Translations under genes and position numbers: made by a program
Notes under the pieces: model-generated
Told to the model about the DNA's origin: nothing
The model's database searches: none
What the model saw: the letters and a program-made list of their open reading frames with translations, nothing else
Shown here: positions 1-10,882 of the stretch, piece by piece
How positions within the stretch are numbered: position 1 is the stretch's first letter
Layout of the letters: each line of letters opens with the position of its first letter
DNA from: Symbiodinium natans
Lineage: Eukaryota; Sar; Dinophyceae; Suessiales; Symbiodiniaceae
DNA length: 64,000 nt
Reading direction: 5' to 3'
Assembly (NCBI GenBank): GCA_905221605.1
Contig: CAJNDS010002178.1
Coordinates: 341,693 to 405,692 of the forward strand

Positions 1-657
1 ACTAAACCCTCAGCCGGTGGCTTCGGGATGCCCGCAGGGTCTACCAGTCTTGGCAGAAACAGCTTAGAGCTTCGGAGTGTTTTCCGGTATAGAGGGCTCA
101 GGTTTTGGGGTTTAGGGTTTAAGGTTCAGGGTTGTGGGGTTTAATGTTTTTGGATTGAAAGGTTTTTGGGTTTTGAGTTTGGGGGCCGGATCTTTCTTGC
201 CCAGTCGCCTGGACACGCCCTTCGCTTAGCGAGCCCTTGAACCGCCAGCAGGAAGGCAACTCCTTTGAGCCCCAACCCCCTCAACCCTCAACGCCAAATC
301 TTCAACACCCCCAAGCCCTCATAAACCCTAGCCCTAAACCTTAAACCCTAAACCCTAAACCGTAAGCCCTAAACCCTAAACCCTAAACCCTAAGCCGCCT
401 AAGCCCTAAACCCTAAACCCTAAACCCTAAACCCTAAACCCTAAACCCTAAACCCTAAACCCTAAACCCTAAACCCTAAACCCTAAACCCTAAACCCTAA
501 ACCCTAAACCCCACCATCCTGGGACCTGACCCTAGCCCCAACCCCTAAGCCCTTCATCCCTGGAGCCCGAAACCCTAAACCCTAAACCCTAAACCCTAAA
601 CCCTAAACCCTAAACCCTAAACCCTAAACCCTAAACCCTAAACCCTAAACCCACAAG
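1..657. other. Telomere-like arrays with two short unique islands
   Basis: Islands at about 14-100 and 188-265, then CCCTAAA arrays (303-509, 570-650). No exon could be assigned with confidence in this left edge. Confidence 0.6.
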
Positions 658-695
658 GACTCTGTCCTCATGCTCCACAACTGGACGCTGGATTC
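658..695 (+). CDS. Transporter exon, DSVLMLHNWTLD
   Basis: Begins after the AG of CACAAG and ends before a GC donor (GCCTCATGG). It encodes DSVLMLHNWTLD plus two bases of a serine codon completed by the next exon. CCCTAAA array on its left, TTTAGGG array on its right. Confidence 0.5.
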
Positions 696-3600
696 GCCTC
701 ATGGCTCGCAGCTTTCCGGGGTTGTCCGCGGGGGTTTAGGGATTAGGGAGGGTTTAGGGTTTAGGGTTTAGGGTTGAGGGTTGAGGGTTGAGGGTTTAGG
801 TAAACACAAAACCCTAAACCCCAAGCCCTGAACCCTCAATTCTGAGCCCGAGTTTTGCGGATGCGCAGCTCTTTGGCTGCTGCTTTTAGGAGTGTTACCC
901 CAAACCCTAAACCCTAAACCCCAAACTCTAAACCTCGCTCTACCACTGGTGTTTAGGGTTTCGGGCTTAGGGCGGCATCTACTACTTTGGAGGTTCATGG
1001 GAGTAACTGTACTTAAAAGCCCCCTAAGTGCCCTAAGTAGGTTTTATGTAGACTTGCCCTGAACCCTAAGCCCTAAGCCCTAAACCCTAAACCCCTAAAC
1101 CCTAAACCCTAAACCCTAAACCCTAAACCCTAAACCCTAAACCCTAAACCCTAAACCCTAAACCCTAAACCCTAAACCCTAAACCCTAAACCGTTTTTAC
1201 GTGGGGTTGATAAGTACCCATGAACCTTCAAGTAGATGTCTCCTCCACGAATCCCCCCGAAGTTTCATGGAGAGTTTTTTGGCTTTAGATTCTGGTTTTA
1301 GGGTTTAGGGTTTAGGGTTTAGGGTTTAGGGTTTAGGGTTTAGGGTTTAGGGGTGTAGGACTTCGCCCAAACCCATAAACATTTGAAAACAGCTGCCCGC
1401 GCGCTGCTGGCCGGGCGTAGCGTCACAGTTCTGGACCGCAGACGAGGAGGACTCTTAACCATCGTCTGGAGTTGAGGCCAACAGCAAGAGGCATTCCGCG
1501 ATTTGGCGTCGTACATGTTGTGCTTGTTTCATGTGTAGTTTCCTCTACCAAAGGGAGCGAAACCTCTGAAACCCCGAAACCCTACAACCAACAAACCCTC
1601 AAGCCCTACAACCCACCAACGCCAAACCCCTAAAGCCCTAAAACCCAGCCCCTCACCCCAAAACCCTACAGTAAACCGCAACACCCAAAACCCAAAGCCC
1701 AAAAATCCTACTCCTCTAAACCCTGAAGCCCTCCCTGACCCCTTCCACCCCGAAGCCCTACCCCCCTAAAGCCCTACACCCCTAAGCCTTCGAGCCCGAA
1801 AGCTTTTAACCTGAAAATCCTCTTCCTCCACCTCCTGGGATACAGACCCTAAACCCAAAACCCCAAAACCCTAATCCCTAAGCCCTCAGCCCCTTAGCCC
1901 TAAACCCTAAACCCTAAACCCTAAACCCTAAACCCTAAACCCTAAACCCTAAACCCTAAACCCTAAACCCCAAACCCTAAACCCTAAACCCTTAGGATCC
2001 TCTTCCTCTACCTCCTTGGCCTCTGGGGCTTGAACGCCCTGGGCATGATGGTCACCAAGCGCCTTAGGCTTGGGGATGTTCTCTTTTTTAGTTTAGGGTT
2101 TAGGGTTTAGGGTTTAGGGTTTAGGGTTTAGGGTTTAGGGTTTAGGGTTTAGGGTTTAGGGTTTAGGGTTTAGGGTTTAGGGGTTTAGGGGTGGGGTTGA
2201 GGGGTGTACGGGTTGGGGGGTTTAGGGGTTTAGGGGTTTTAGGGGGTTTAGGGGTTTAGGGCTTCAGGGGTTTAGGGGTTTAGGGGTTTTAGGGGTTTTA
2301 GGGGGTTTAGGGGTTGAGGGGTTGACGGGTTGAGGGGCTTAGGGGTTTATGGTTTAGGGTTTGCTTACTCTTTAATCACGGATTATTGTTTGTCATATCT
2401 TTTAAACCAATGGGTATTGCAGTTTGTTTTCATTGACACAAGGGTCTTTGACGGTGTTTGTCTAACAAGGGTCGTCGAAGGTTGTTTTGTTGGTTTTCTT
2501 ACGGGCGTGTGGAGTTGTATCTTCTTGAGTGGTGTTTGTGTGGTCTTTTGAGTTGTTTTTGGGCTCTCGAAGTTTCCAAACCCTAAACCCGCAACCCTAA
2601 ACCCCACCCTAAACCCTAAACCCTAAACCCTAAACCTTAAGCCCTACACAATTTTTCTAAGGGTGCTAGTGGGTTTTGGGGGTCGAGTGGGGCTTCCTTA
2701 GCCGCATCCACCTGTAAGTTTCCGGCTTCTGAGGAGTTTCAGGGTTTGGGGTTCAGGGTTTAGGGTTTAGGGTTTAGGGTTCAGGGTTTAGGGTTTAGGG
2801 CTTAGGGCTTAGGGCTTAGGGCTTAGGGTTTAGGGTTTAGGGTTTAGGGTTAGTTTCCACTTTTTGAGAGCCAAGCTGGGGCCCTGGGGCTCTTCCACGT
2901 GCAAAAGCTCTTTGCTTCTTCGGGTGTAGGTTTTCGTGCTTAGGTCTAGAACAGCCAACCCTAAACCCTAAACCCTACACTATGAACCCTCAGCCCTAAA
3001 CCCTAAATTCTAAACCCTAAACTCTAAACCCTGAACCCTAGACCCTAAAACCCTAAACTCTAAACCCAGAACCCAGAACCAAGACCCAAAGCCTGCCACA
3101 GGGCTCAGGAAACCCTAAACCCTAAACCCTAAACCCTAAACCCTAAACCCTAAACCCTAAACCCTAAACCCTAAACCCTAAACCCTAAACCCTAAACCCA
3201 AAACCCTAAACCCCTAAACCCTAAACCCTAAACCCTAAACCCTAAACCCTAAACCCTAAACCCTAAACCCTAAACCCTAAACCCTAAACCCTAAACCCGA
3301 AACCCTAAACCCTAAACCCTAAACCCTAAACCCTACACCCCACATGAGCCGTGCCACCGTGCGCAGCCAAGGCATCTCGGCGGTGCCCCTTGCCGAAATT
3401 GCCAGTTTGTTAGGGTTTAGTGTTTAGGGTTTAGGGTTTAGGTTTAGGGTTTCGGGTTTAGGGTTTAGGGTTTAGGGCTTAGAGCTTAGGGCTTAGGGTT
3501 TAAGGTTTAGGATACTTGTCTAGGTTGGTTTTTATGACATGTATATTTTGCTTAGTTGGGTTGATACGGGACCTAAATAAATAAATAAATACGTAAATAA

Positions 3601-6600
3601 GTAAATAAGTAAATAAGTAAATAAGTAAATAAGCAAATAAGTAAATAAGTAAATAAGCAAATAAGTAAATAAGTAAATAAGTAAATAAGTAAATACGTAA
3701 ATACGTAAATAGATAAACAAACAAACAAGTGCAGAAATATCAACAAATAAACAAATAAACAAATATAATATCAATACATATATATATATATAGATATATA
3801 TACATATTCTTTTTTTCAGAGGGTTTAAACGGCCAACCCAGTTTAGGCTTCTGGGGTGCTAGGGTTGGGTTTAGGATTTGTTGGGTGGTGAGGTTGAGTT
3901 TAGGACTTTTGGGTTTCGGGTTGTAGGCTTCAGGGGTGGGTTCAGGGTTCAGGGTTCTAGGATTTCTGTAGCAGCGGAGCATCAGCAGCAGTAGCTCCTG
4001 GACCAGTTAAGTGAGTTATCCCTGGCTGTATCTACCCATCAAGCAGGCTCTAAACCCCAAGCCCCAGAGCCCAAAAAGCCCCAAATCCCATTATATTTAA
4101 ACCCGAGACCCTAAACCCTCAACCCTAAACCCTCAACCCTAAATCCTCAACCCTAAACCATCAACCCTAAACTCAAAACCCTAAACCCTCAACCCTAAAC
4201 CCTAAACCCTCAGCCCTAAACCCTAAACCCTAAACCCCAAACCCATCTAGACCCTACGAATTCTCAGCCAGCTCCAGGTCTTCCGCGCAGTCTCCACTAA
4301 CCTGCAGTCGCTGTTCGTGTGGCTGATCGACCTCGGGCTCTTTTACGGACGGCTTGGGGGGTCGGGCTTTGGGGCCCTAAACCCTAAACCCTAAACCCTA
4401 AACCCTAAACCCTAAACCCTAAACCCTAAACCCTAAACCCTAAACCCTAAACCCTAAACCCTGAACCCTAAACCCTGAACCCTAAACCCTGAACCCTAAA
4501 CCCTAAACCCTAAACCCTAAACCCTAAACCCTAAACCCTAAACCCTAAACCCTAAACCCCAAACCCCAAACCCGAAACCCGAAACCCGAAACCCGAAACC
4601 CTAAACCCTAAACCCTAAACCCTAAACCCTAAAGCCTAAAGCCCAAAGCCCAAAAGCCTAAACCCTGAACCCTGAACCCTGAACCCTGAACCCTAAACCC
4701 TAAAGCCTAAAGCCTAAAGCCTGAACCCTGAACCCTAAACGCCAAGCTACGCCGCAAGCACGGCATAAGAGCTCAGCCCTGCTTAAGAAGTCGACATCCC
4801 AAGTCCCAAGCCCTCTACGCCAGAAAGCAACAGCGTGTAGAGGGTTTAGGGTTGAGGGTGTATATGTGTATATATTCATATGCACACACACACATGTATA
4901 CATAGATTAGAAATTAGTAAATACACACAGAAATAAAGAATCACACATATATGTATACACACACATATATATATATGTATATATCTGTGTGTATGCACGT
5001 ATATGTATGTATGCATGCATGCATGCATGTATGTATGTATGTATGTATGTCTGTATGTATGTGGACACATATACACACGCCTCCCAAACCTTAGGCCCGA
5101 AGCTCTCAGATTGTTGTTAGAGACGATTGTTGGATTGCGGGCCCTACGCCCTAAGCCTTGGACCCCAAAACCCCAAAACCCCACACCCTAAACCCTAAAC
5201 CCTAAACCCTAAACCCTAAACCCTAAACCCTAAACCCTAAACCCCAAACCCTAAACCCTAAGCCCCAAACCCTAATTAATCCCTAAACCCTAACTAAGTC
5301 CACAACCTTAAGCAATCGCCAGGAGTCGGGAACGGCTGGGGATTTCCTGTTGGCGAGGCGCCCTCCCGGTTCGAAATTGTGGGGTTTAGGAGTCTCGGGT
5401 TTAGGGTTTAGGGTTTAGGATTTGGGGTTCAGGAGTTTAAGGTTTCGAGCTTAAGGTTTTAGAGGTTTGAGGCGTGGGGTTTACCGGCCCTAAACCTTCA
5501 ACCCTTTCAGGGATATGGGGTTCAGGGAGTCGCGTGTTCTGAGCCCTCAACCCGAAGCCGTATGCTTTGAGACTGGGCTAGGGTTTAGAGTTGGCGTTTT
5601 GGGTTCACGGTTCAGGGTTTGGGGTTTAGGGTTTCGGGTTAGGGATTGGGGTTTAGGGTTTACGGTTAGGGATTGGGGTTTTAGGGTTTGGGGTCAAGAG
5701 TTTAGGGGCGATTGAAGCAGCGACCCCCCCCCCTCCCCGCCCCTCCCCCCCCCCCAACCCTGGCACCAAGGGGGAGGGGGAGGGGGTAATTTGGGGGCCG
5801 GAATTTTGCCAATGGTCCTTCCCTTAGGGTCCCTTTATAACTATAGTAACCCCCCAAAACCCTGTTCTAATTATTAAGGCCCCTATAGTAGCCACCCAAA
5901 GTGTTGTTTTGTGCAGGTTCATTGCGATTCTTGGCTCTCCCCGCGTCTGTATCCTTTTGTGAAGGTTGATCTGTCACTGCAGGTTCGACTGCAAAGCCCA
6001 AGCCCTAAGCTCTAAACTGTCTTTTCTAGAGGCCCTTCGAAGCCTGCAAGAAGCCATGTCCTCCATCGAGTTGCGTGTGGCTTTGCTGAGCGGTGAGCAG
6101 ATTGCCATTGCGCGGCCGCCCCAGTCGACGATTGGTGAACTGAGGGAAGTCGCCCAGAAGAGGTTTGGAAAAAGCTTGGGCAAGCTCGTAAGTGCCGTTG
6201 GAACCCTTCTGTTGGAGCCTGATACTCTCCTGCAAGCGGGCGTCAAGGAGAATGATGTCATCACTGGCATCGTCCAAGATGTAGCTGTGGCAGCAACAAG
6301 ATACGCATTTGCGGCGATCCGCCCGAACGGCACCGTAGTGTCATGGGGATGCCGAAGACACGGCGGCGATTGCAGGGCAGTGCAGGACCACCTGCAGAAT
6401 GTGCAGCAGATACAAGCAACAGACTGTGCTTTCGCTGCCATCCTGGGAGATGGTTCAGTAGTGTCCTGGGGCCATCCGGATGGTGGGGGCAATAGTTCTG
6501 CGGTGCGGGAAGACCTGCATGGCGTGTCCTACGTTCAGGCTACAAGTGCTGCGTTTGCTGCAATCAAGGTGGACGGGTCTGTGGTGACCTGGGGAAGCCC

Positions 6601-9600
6601 CATCGACGGAGGCAACTGCGCTGCTGTGCGCGATCAACTTCGCAATGTGCAGTGCATCCAATCTAGCTTTGGGGCTTTCGCAGCCCTTCGAGAAGATGGA
6701 CGTGTGGTGACGTGGGGTGATACCCTCTTTGGCGGCAGGTCGGACGTCCCTGATGAGTTGCAAGGCGTCCTACAAGTTTTCGGCCATGAGCACGGCTTTG
6801 TTGCTGTCAAGGCTGGCGGGCGGATCGTATGCTGGGGCAGTATGTCATTCCGTGGCGTGCATCATACTGGGCTTGATAGCATTGTGCATTTCCATTGCAC
6901 GGACAGGCACTGGGCCGCTGCTGACCAACATGGAAACTTGGCACTGAGCTTTCGATCAGTAGACCACGACCACAAGTGCCTGCAGGTGCCGAGTTGCGCA
7001 GCCAGCATTGCTTCCAACACCTTCAACTGCATCGTCGTACTTCAGAAAGATGGAACGGTGCGGTTTTGGGGTTGTCCGGTCCCAAAGTGGCTCAGACAGG
7101 CGCTGACGAACGTCGTGAGACTTCAGATCGGTCGTGATGGTTTCCTTGCCCCGTGTGCGGCCATCCGATCAGATGGGTCCCTTGTGGCCTGGGAGTTCTC
7201 GATGGGGGCGCGGCCGGCTCTACGCGGGAGTGTCTTACTGCTGGTTAGTAGGGAATGAGGGAGAGAGGTACCCTATATCTCCCTATCATAGACCCTTTAA
7301 GGGATCATGTAGGGTGCCTCATTCCCCCATTCCCTGCGAGCCAACAGTAAGGTGTGCGCAAGCAGCTGCACAACGTCACCGACGTGAATGTAACTGAGGG
7401 CGCTTTCGCTGCGCTTCGAGGAGATGGGTCTGTCGCTTGGTAGCCCAGTGGTACCCCTTTTCCCTTTCAATGATTGGGTTCAAGGTTCCCTTCTAAAGTA
7501 ACCCTAAACCCTAAACCCTAAACCCTAAACCCTAAACCCTAAACCCTAAACCCTAAACCCTAAACCCTAAACCCTAAACCCTAAACCCTAAACCCCCTTC
7601 CCAAGAAAGGTATGGTTACTGGGCTACCCAGGTCGTTTCCTGGGGATGTCCCGATTTCGGCGGGGACAGCGGTTTCGTGCAGGCGCAGCTGCAGAACGTC
7701 GTCAGCATCCAGTCAACCTCGAGAGCATTTGCCGCCATCCGTTCCTCGGATGCCCAAGGGCACCCAAGCCCTAAACCCTAAACCCTAAACCCTAAACCCT
7801 AAACCGTAAACCCTAAACCCTAAACCCTAAACCCTAAACCCTAAACCCTAAACCCTAAACCCTGAACCCTGAACCCTAAACCCTAAACCCTAAACCCTGA
7901 ACCCTGAACCCTAAACCCTATTAGGTTCCGATGGATCGGTGGTGTCGTGGGGCGACCCTATCGATGGAGGCGACAGCAGCCGAGTTCGCGACCAGCTGGG
8001 CCGGCCCCTTGGTTTAGGGTTTAGGGTTTAGGGTTTTGGGCTAGTGTTTAGGGTCTAGGGGTTTAGGGTTTAGGGGTTTACCCCCTTTTGCCCCCCCCCC
8101 CCCCCTTTTGTTCTGGTTTCTAGTTCCATAACGTACGCAACCGCCAAAAAGGGTACCCTTTCATAGGGTTTTAGGGAGTTTAGGGAGTTTAGGGTTGAGG
8201 GCTAGGTTTCTTCTGCTAGGGTTTAGGGGGTTAGGGGTTTGGGGTTTAGGGGTGTTTAAGGGGTTAGGGTTTCGGGGTTATGGGTTTAGTGTTTAGGGTA
8301 GGGTTTTAGGGGTTTTAGGGGTTTGGGGTTAGGGTTTTAGGTTTGGGTTTTAGGGTTTAGGGGGTTTAGGGGTTTACGGGTTTCGGGGTTTAGGTTTAGG
8401 GGTTTGGGGTTTAGGGGTTTATTAGGGGTTTAGGGTTTTAGGGTTTTAGGGTTTAGGGGTTTAGGGGCTTAGGGCTTAGGGCTCGGGGTTTAGATAACTG
8501 GTTGCTGGCAACCCAGGCCCAGACACACAGGGGGGCGAAACCTCAGGGCTCCACCAGGAGCGTCAAGCCTCGCGTGGTGAAGAAGCCTTCCAAGAAGTGG
8601 GCCACCGGAAAAAAAGGCGGCACAGAGTCGCCCTAAACCCTAAAACCCTAAGCCCTAACCCTAAACTTCTAAACCCGAAACCCTAAACCCTAAACCCTAA
8701 ACCCTAAACCCTACCCTTAAACCCTTTAACCCTTAAAACCCTTACCTAAAACCCTAACCCTTAACCCTAAACCACCCTAACCCTAAACCCTAAACCCTAA
8801 ACCCTAAACCCTAACACCCTAAACCCTAAACCCTAACCCCTCACCCCTACACCCTACAACCTAAACCCTAAACCCTAAACCCTAAACCCTAAACCCTAAA
8901 CCCTAAACCCTAAACCCTAAACCCTAAACCCTAAACCCTAAACCCTAAACCCTAAACCCTAAACCCTAAACCCTAAACCCTAAACCCTAAACCCTAACCC
9001 TACACCCTAAACCCTAAACCCTAAACCCTAAACCCTAAACCCTAAACCCTAAACCCTAAACCCTAAACCCTAAACCCTAAACCCTAAACCCTAAACCCTA
9101 AACCCTAAACCCTAAACCCTAAACCCTAAACCCTAAACCCTACACCCTACCCCCTAAACCCTAAACCCTAAACCCTAAACCCTAAACCCTAAACCCTAAA
9201 CCCTAAACCCTAAACCCTAAACCCTAAACCCTAAACCCTAAACCCTAAACCCTAAACCCTAAACCCTAAACCCTAACCCGAACATGCCGGAAATTTTGCT
9301 TTCTGCAAGCCGGGGTTCGTTGGACAAGGAGCTACCTCTGTGAAGGTTTCGGGTAGAGGTTGGGATATTTCCCCTTATACTAGCAGTCCTTAATGCCATT
9401 GCAGTAGAGTAGGGGTTATCTCTATTCAGGTCTGCTAGTATAAGGGCGCACATCCCACGGTAGAGGGAATGTTTGAGAGCTCTTTTTGGGCTTTAAAGTA
9501 ACCCTGGCCCAAGACCCTAAAGCCTGAACCTCAAAGCCTAAACTAACCTGAAACGGGCCAAACCCCGACCCCAATCTCTGAACAGCAAGAGGTTGGAAGC

Positions 9601-10850
9601 CTTGAGACCTTAAGTGCCAACGCCCGCAACCTTGAAGCACCCAAGGTGCAGGGTTTAGGGTTTAGGGTTTAGGGTTTGGGCCTTAGGGTTTATGGTTCAT
9701 GGGTTTCTAAGGAAGCTACATGGTCCCCTTTGATACGATCCCGTGCCCTTCTACGCAAGGGCCCCCCCCCCCCCCCCCCCCCAATTCGGGGCCCATACGA
9801 AGGGCCTTTGTAACATCCCTGAGGCATCCACGTCACGCTAGAGCACCCCCAAACCCTAAACCCTAAACCCTAAACCCTAAACCCTAAACCCTAAACCCTA
9901 AGCTCTAAACCCAAAGTTTAAGAGCCTAGAGGCTGCCCTAAACCCTCAAGTTCAGGGCTGCAGGTTTAGGGTTTAGGGTTTAGGGCTAGGGTTTAGGGTT
10001 TAAGGTTTAGGGTTTAGGGTTTAGGGTTTAGGGCAAGTAACCTCAAACCTCCCAGCCCTCAACACTCAAAAGCCCTGAGCGCGCTGAAACCCTCAACCGT
10101 TCTCAACCTCATCAGGGTTTGGGGTTTGGGGTTTGGGGTTTAGGGTTTAGGGTTAGGGTTTAGGGTTTAGGGTTTGGGGTTTAGGGTTTAGGGTTTAGGG
10201 TTTAGGGCTCGACAGGCCTGGAAAGGCAACGGGAGCTGGCTACAGGCGAGGCCGAACGCTGTCTTCCTTGCTGTCTTCCTTGCAGATTCAGGGCTTAGAA
10301 GGTTCAACTCCCAGCTCGGTTTAGGGTTTAGGGTTTAGGGTTTAATTGGGGTTTGGGGTTTAGGATTTGGGGTTTGGGGTTTGGGCTTTAGGGTAACCCT
10401 GACCCTGAGATAGGGAACATCCCAATAGTGGGTTGAAGCGGATCATATTCCGGAATATTAGTCAGGGGGCCAAGCCCTAAACCCTAAACCCTAAGCCCTA
10501 AACCCTAAACCCTAAACCCTAAACCGTAAACCCTAAACCCTAAACCCTAAACCCTAAACCCTAAACCCTAAACCCTAAACCCTAAACCCTAAACCCTAAA
10601 CCCTAAACCCTAGACCCTAACCTGGGTCTCCACGTGGGTGCTCACTAGTCTGAAGTTTCCGCTCGCTTGGGGACAGGTTGCAGTTGTACTTGGCCTGAGC
10701 AGAAGAGAGAGCCCTAAACCCCTAAACCCTAAACCCCCCTAAACCCTAAACCCTAAACCCTAAACCCTAAACCCTAAACCCTAAACCCTAAACCCTAAAC
10801 CCCAAACCCTCAACCCTCAACCCGCAACCCTCAACCCTAAACCCTAAACC

Positions 10851-10882
<32 letters not shown>

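Noticed and set aside
5966-6055. Upstream in-frame ATG as start of the RCC1 gene
   Set aside because: The 30 extra residues (MICHCRFDCKAQ...) precede a ubiquitin-like start MSSIEL, contain an AG|GTTCGACTG junction-like sequence and do not resemble a signal; translation from 6056 fits the family better.
7230-7258. End of the RCC1 protein at the stop at 7258
   Set aside because: The last residues (VLLLVSRE) come from the inserted element; splicing at 7230/7351 restores the repeat.
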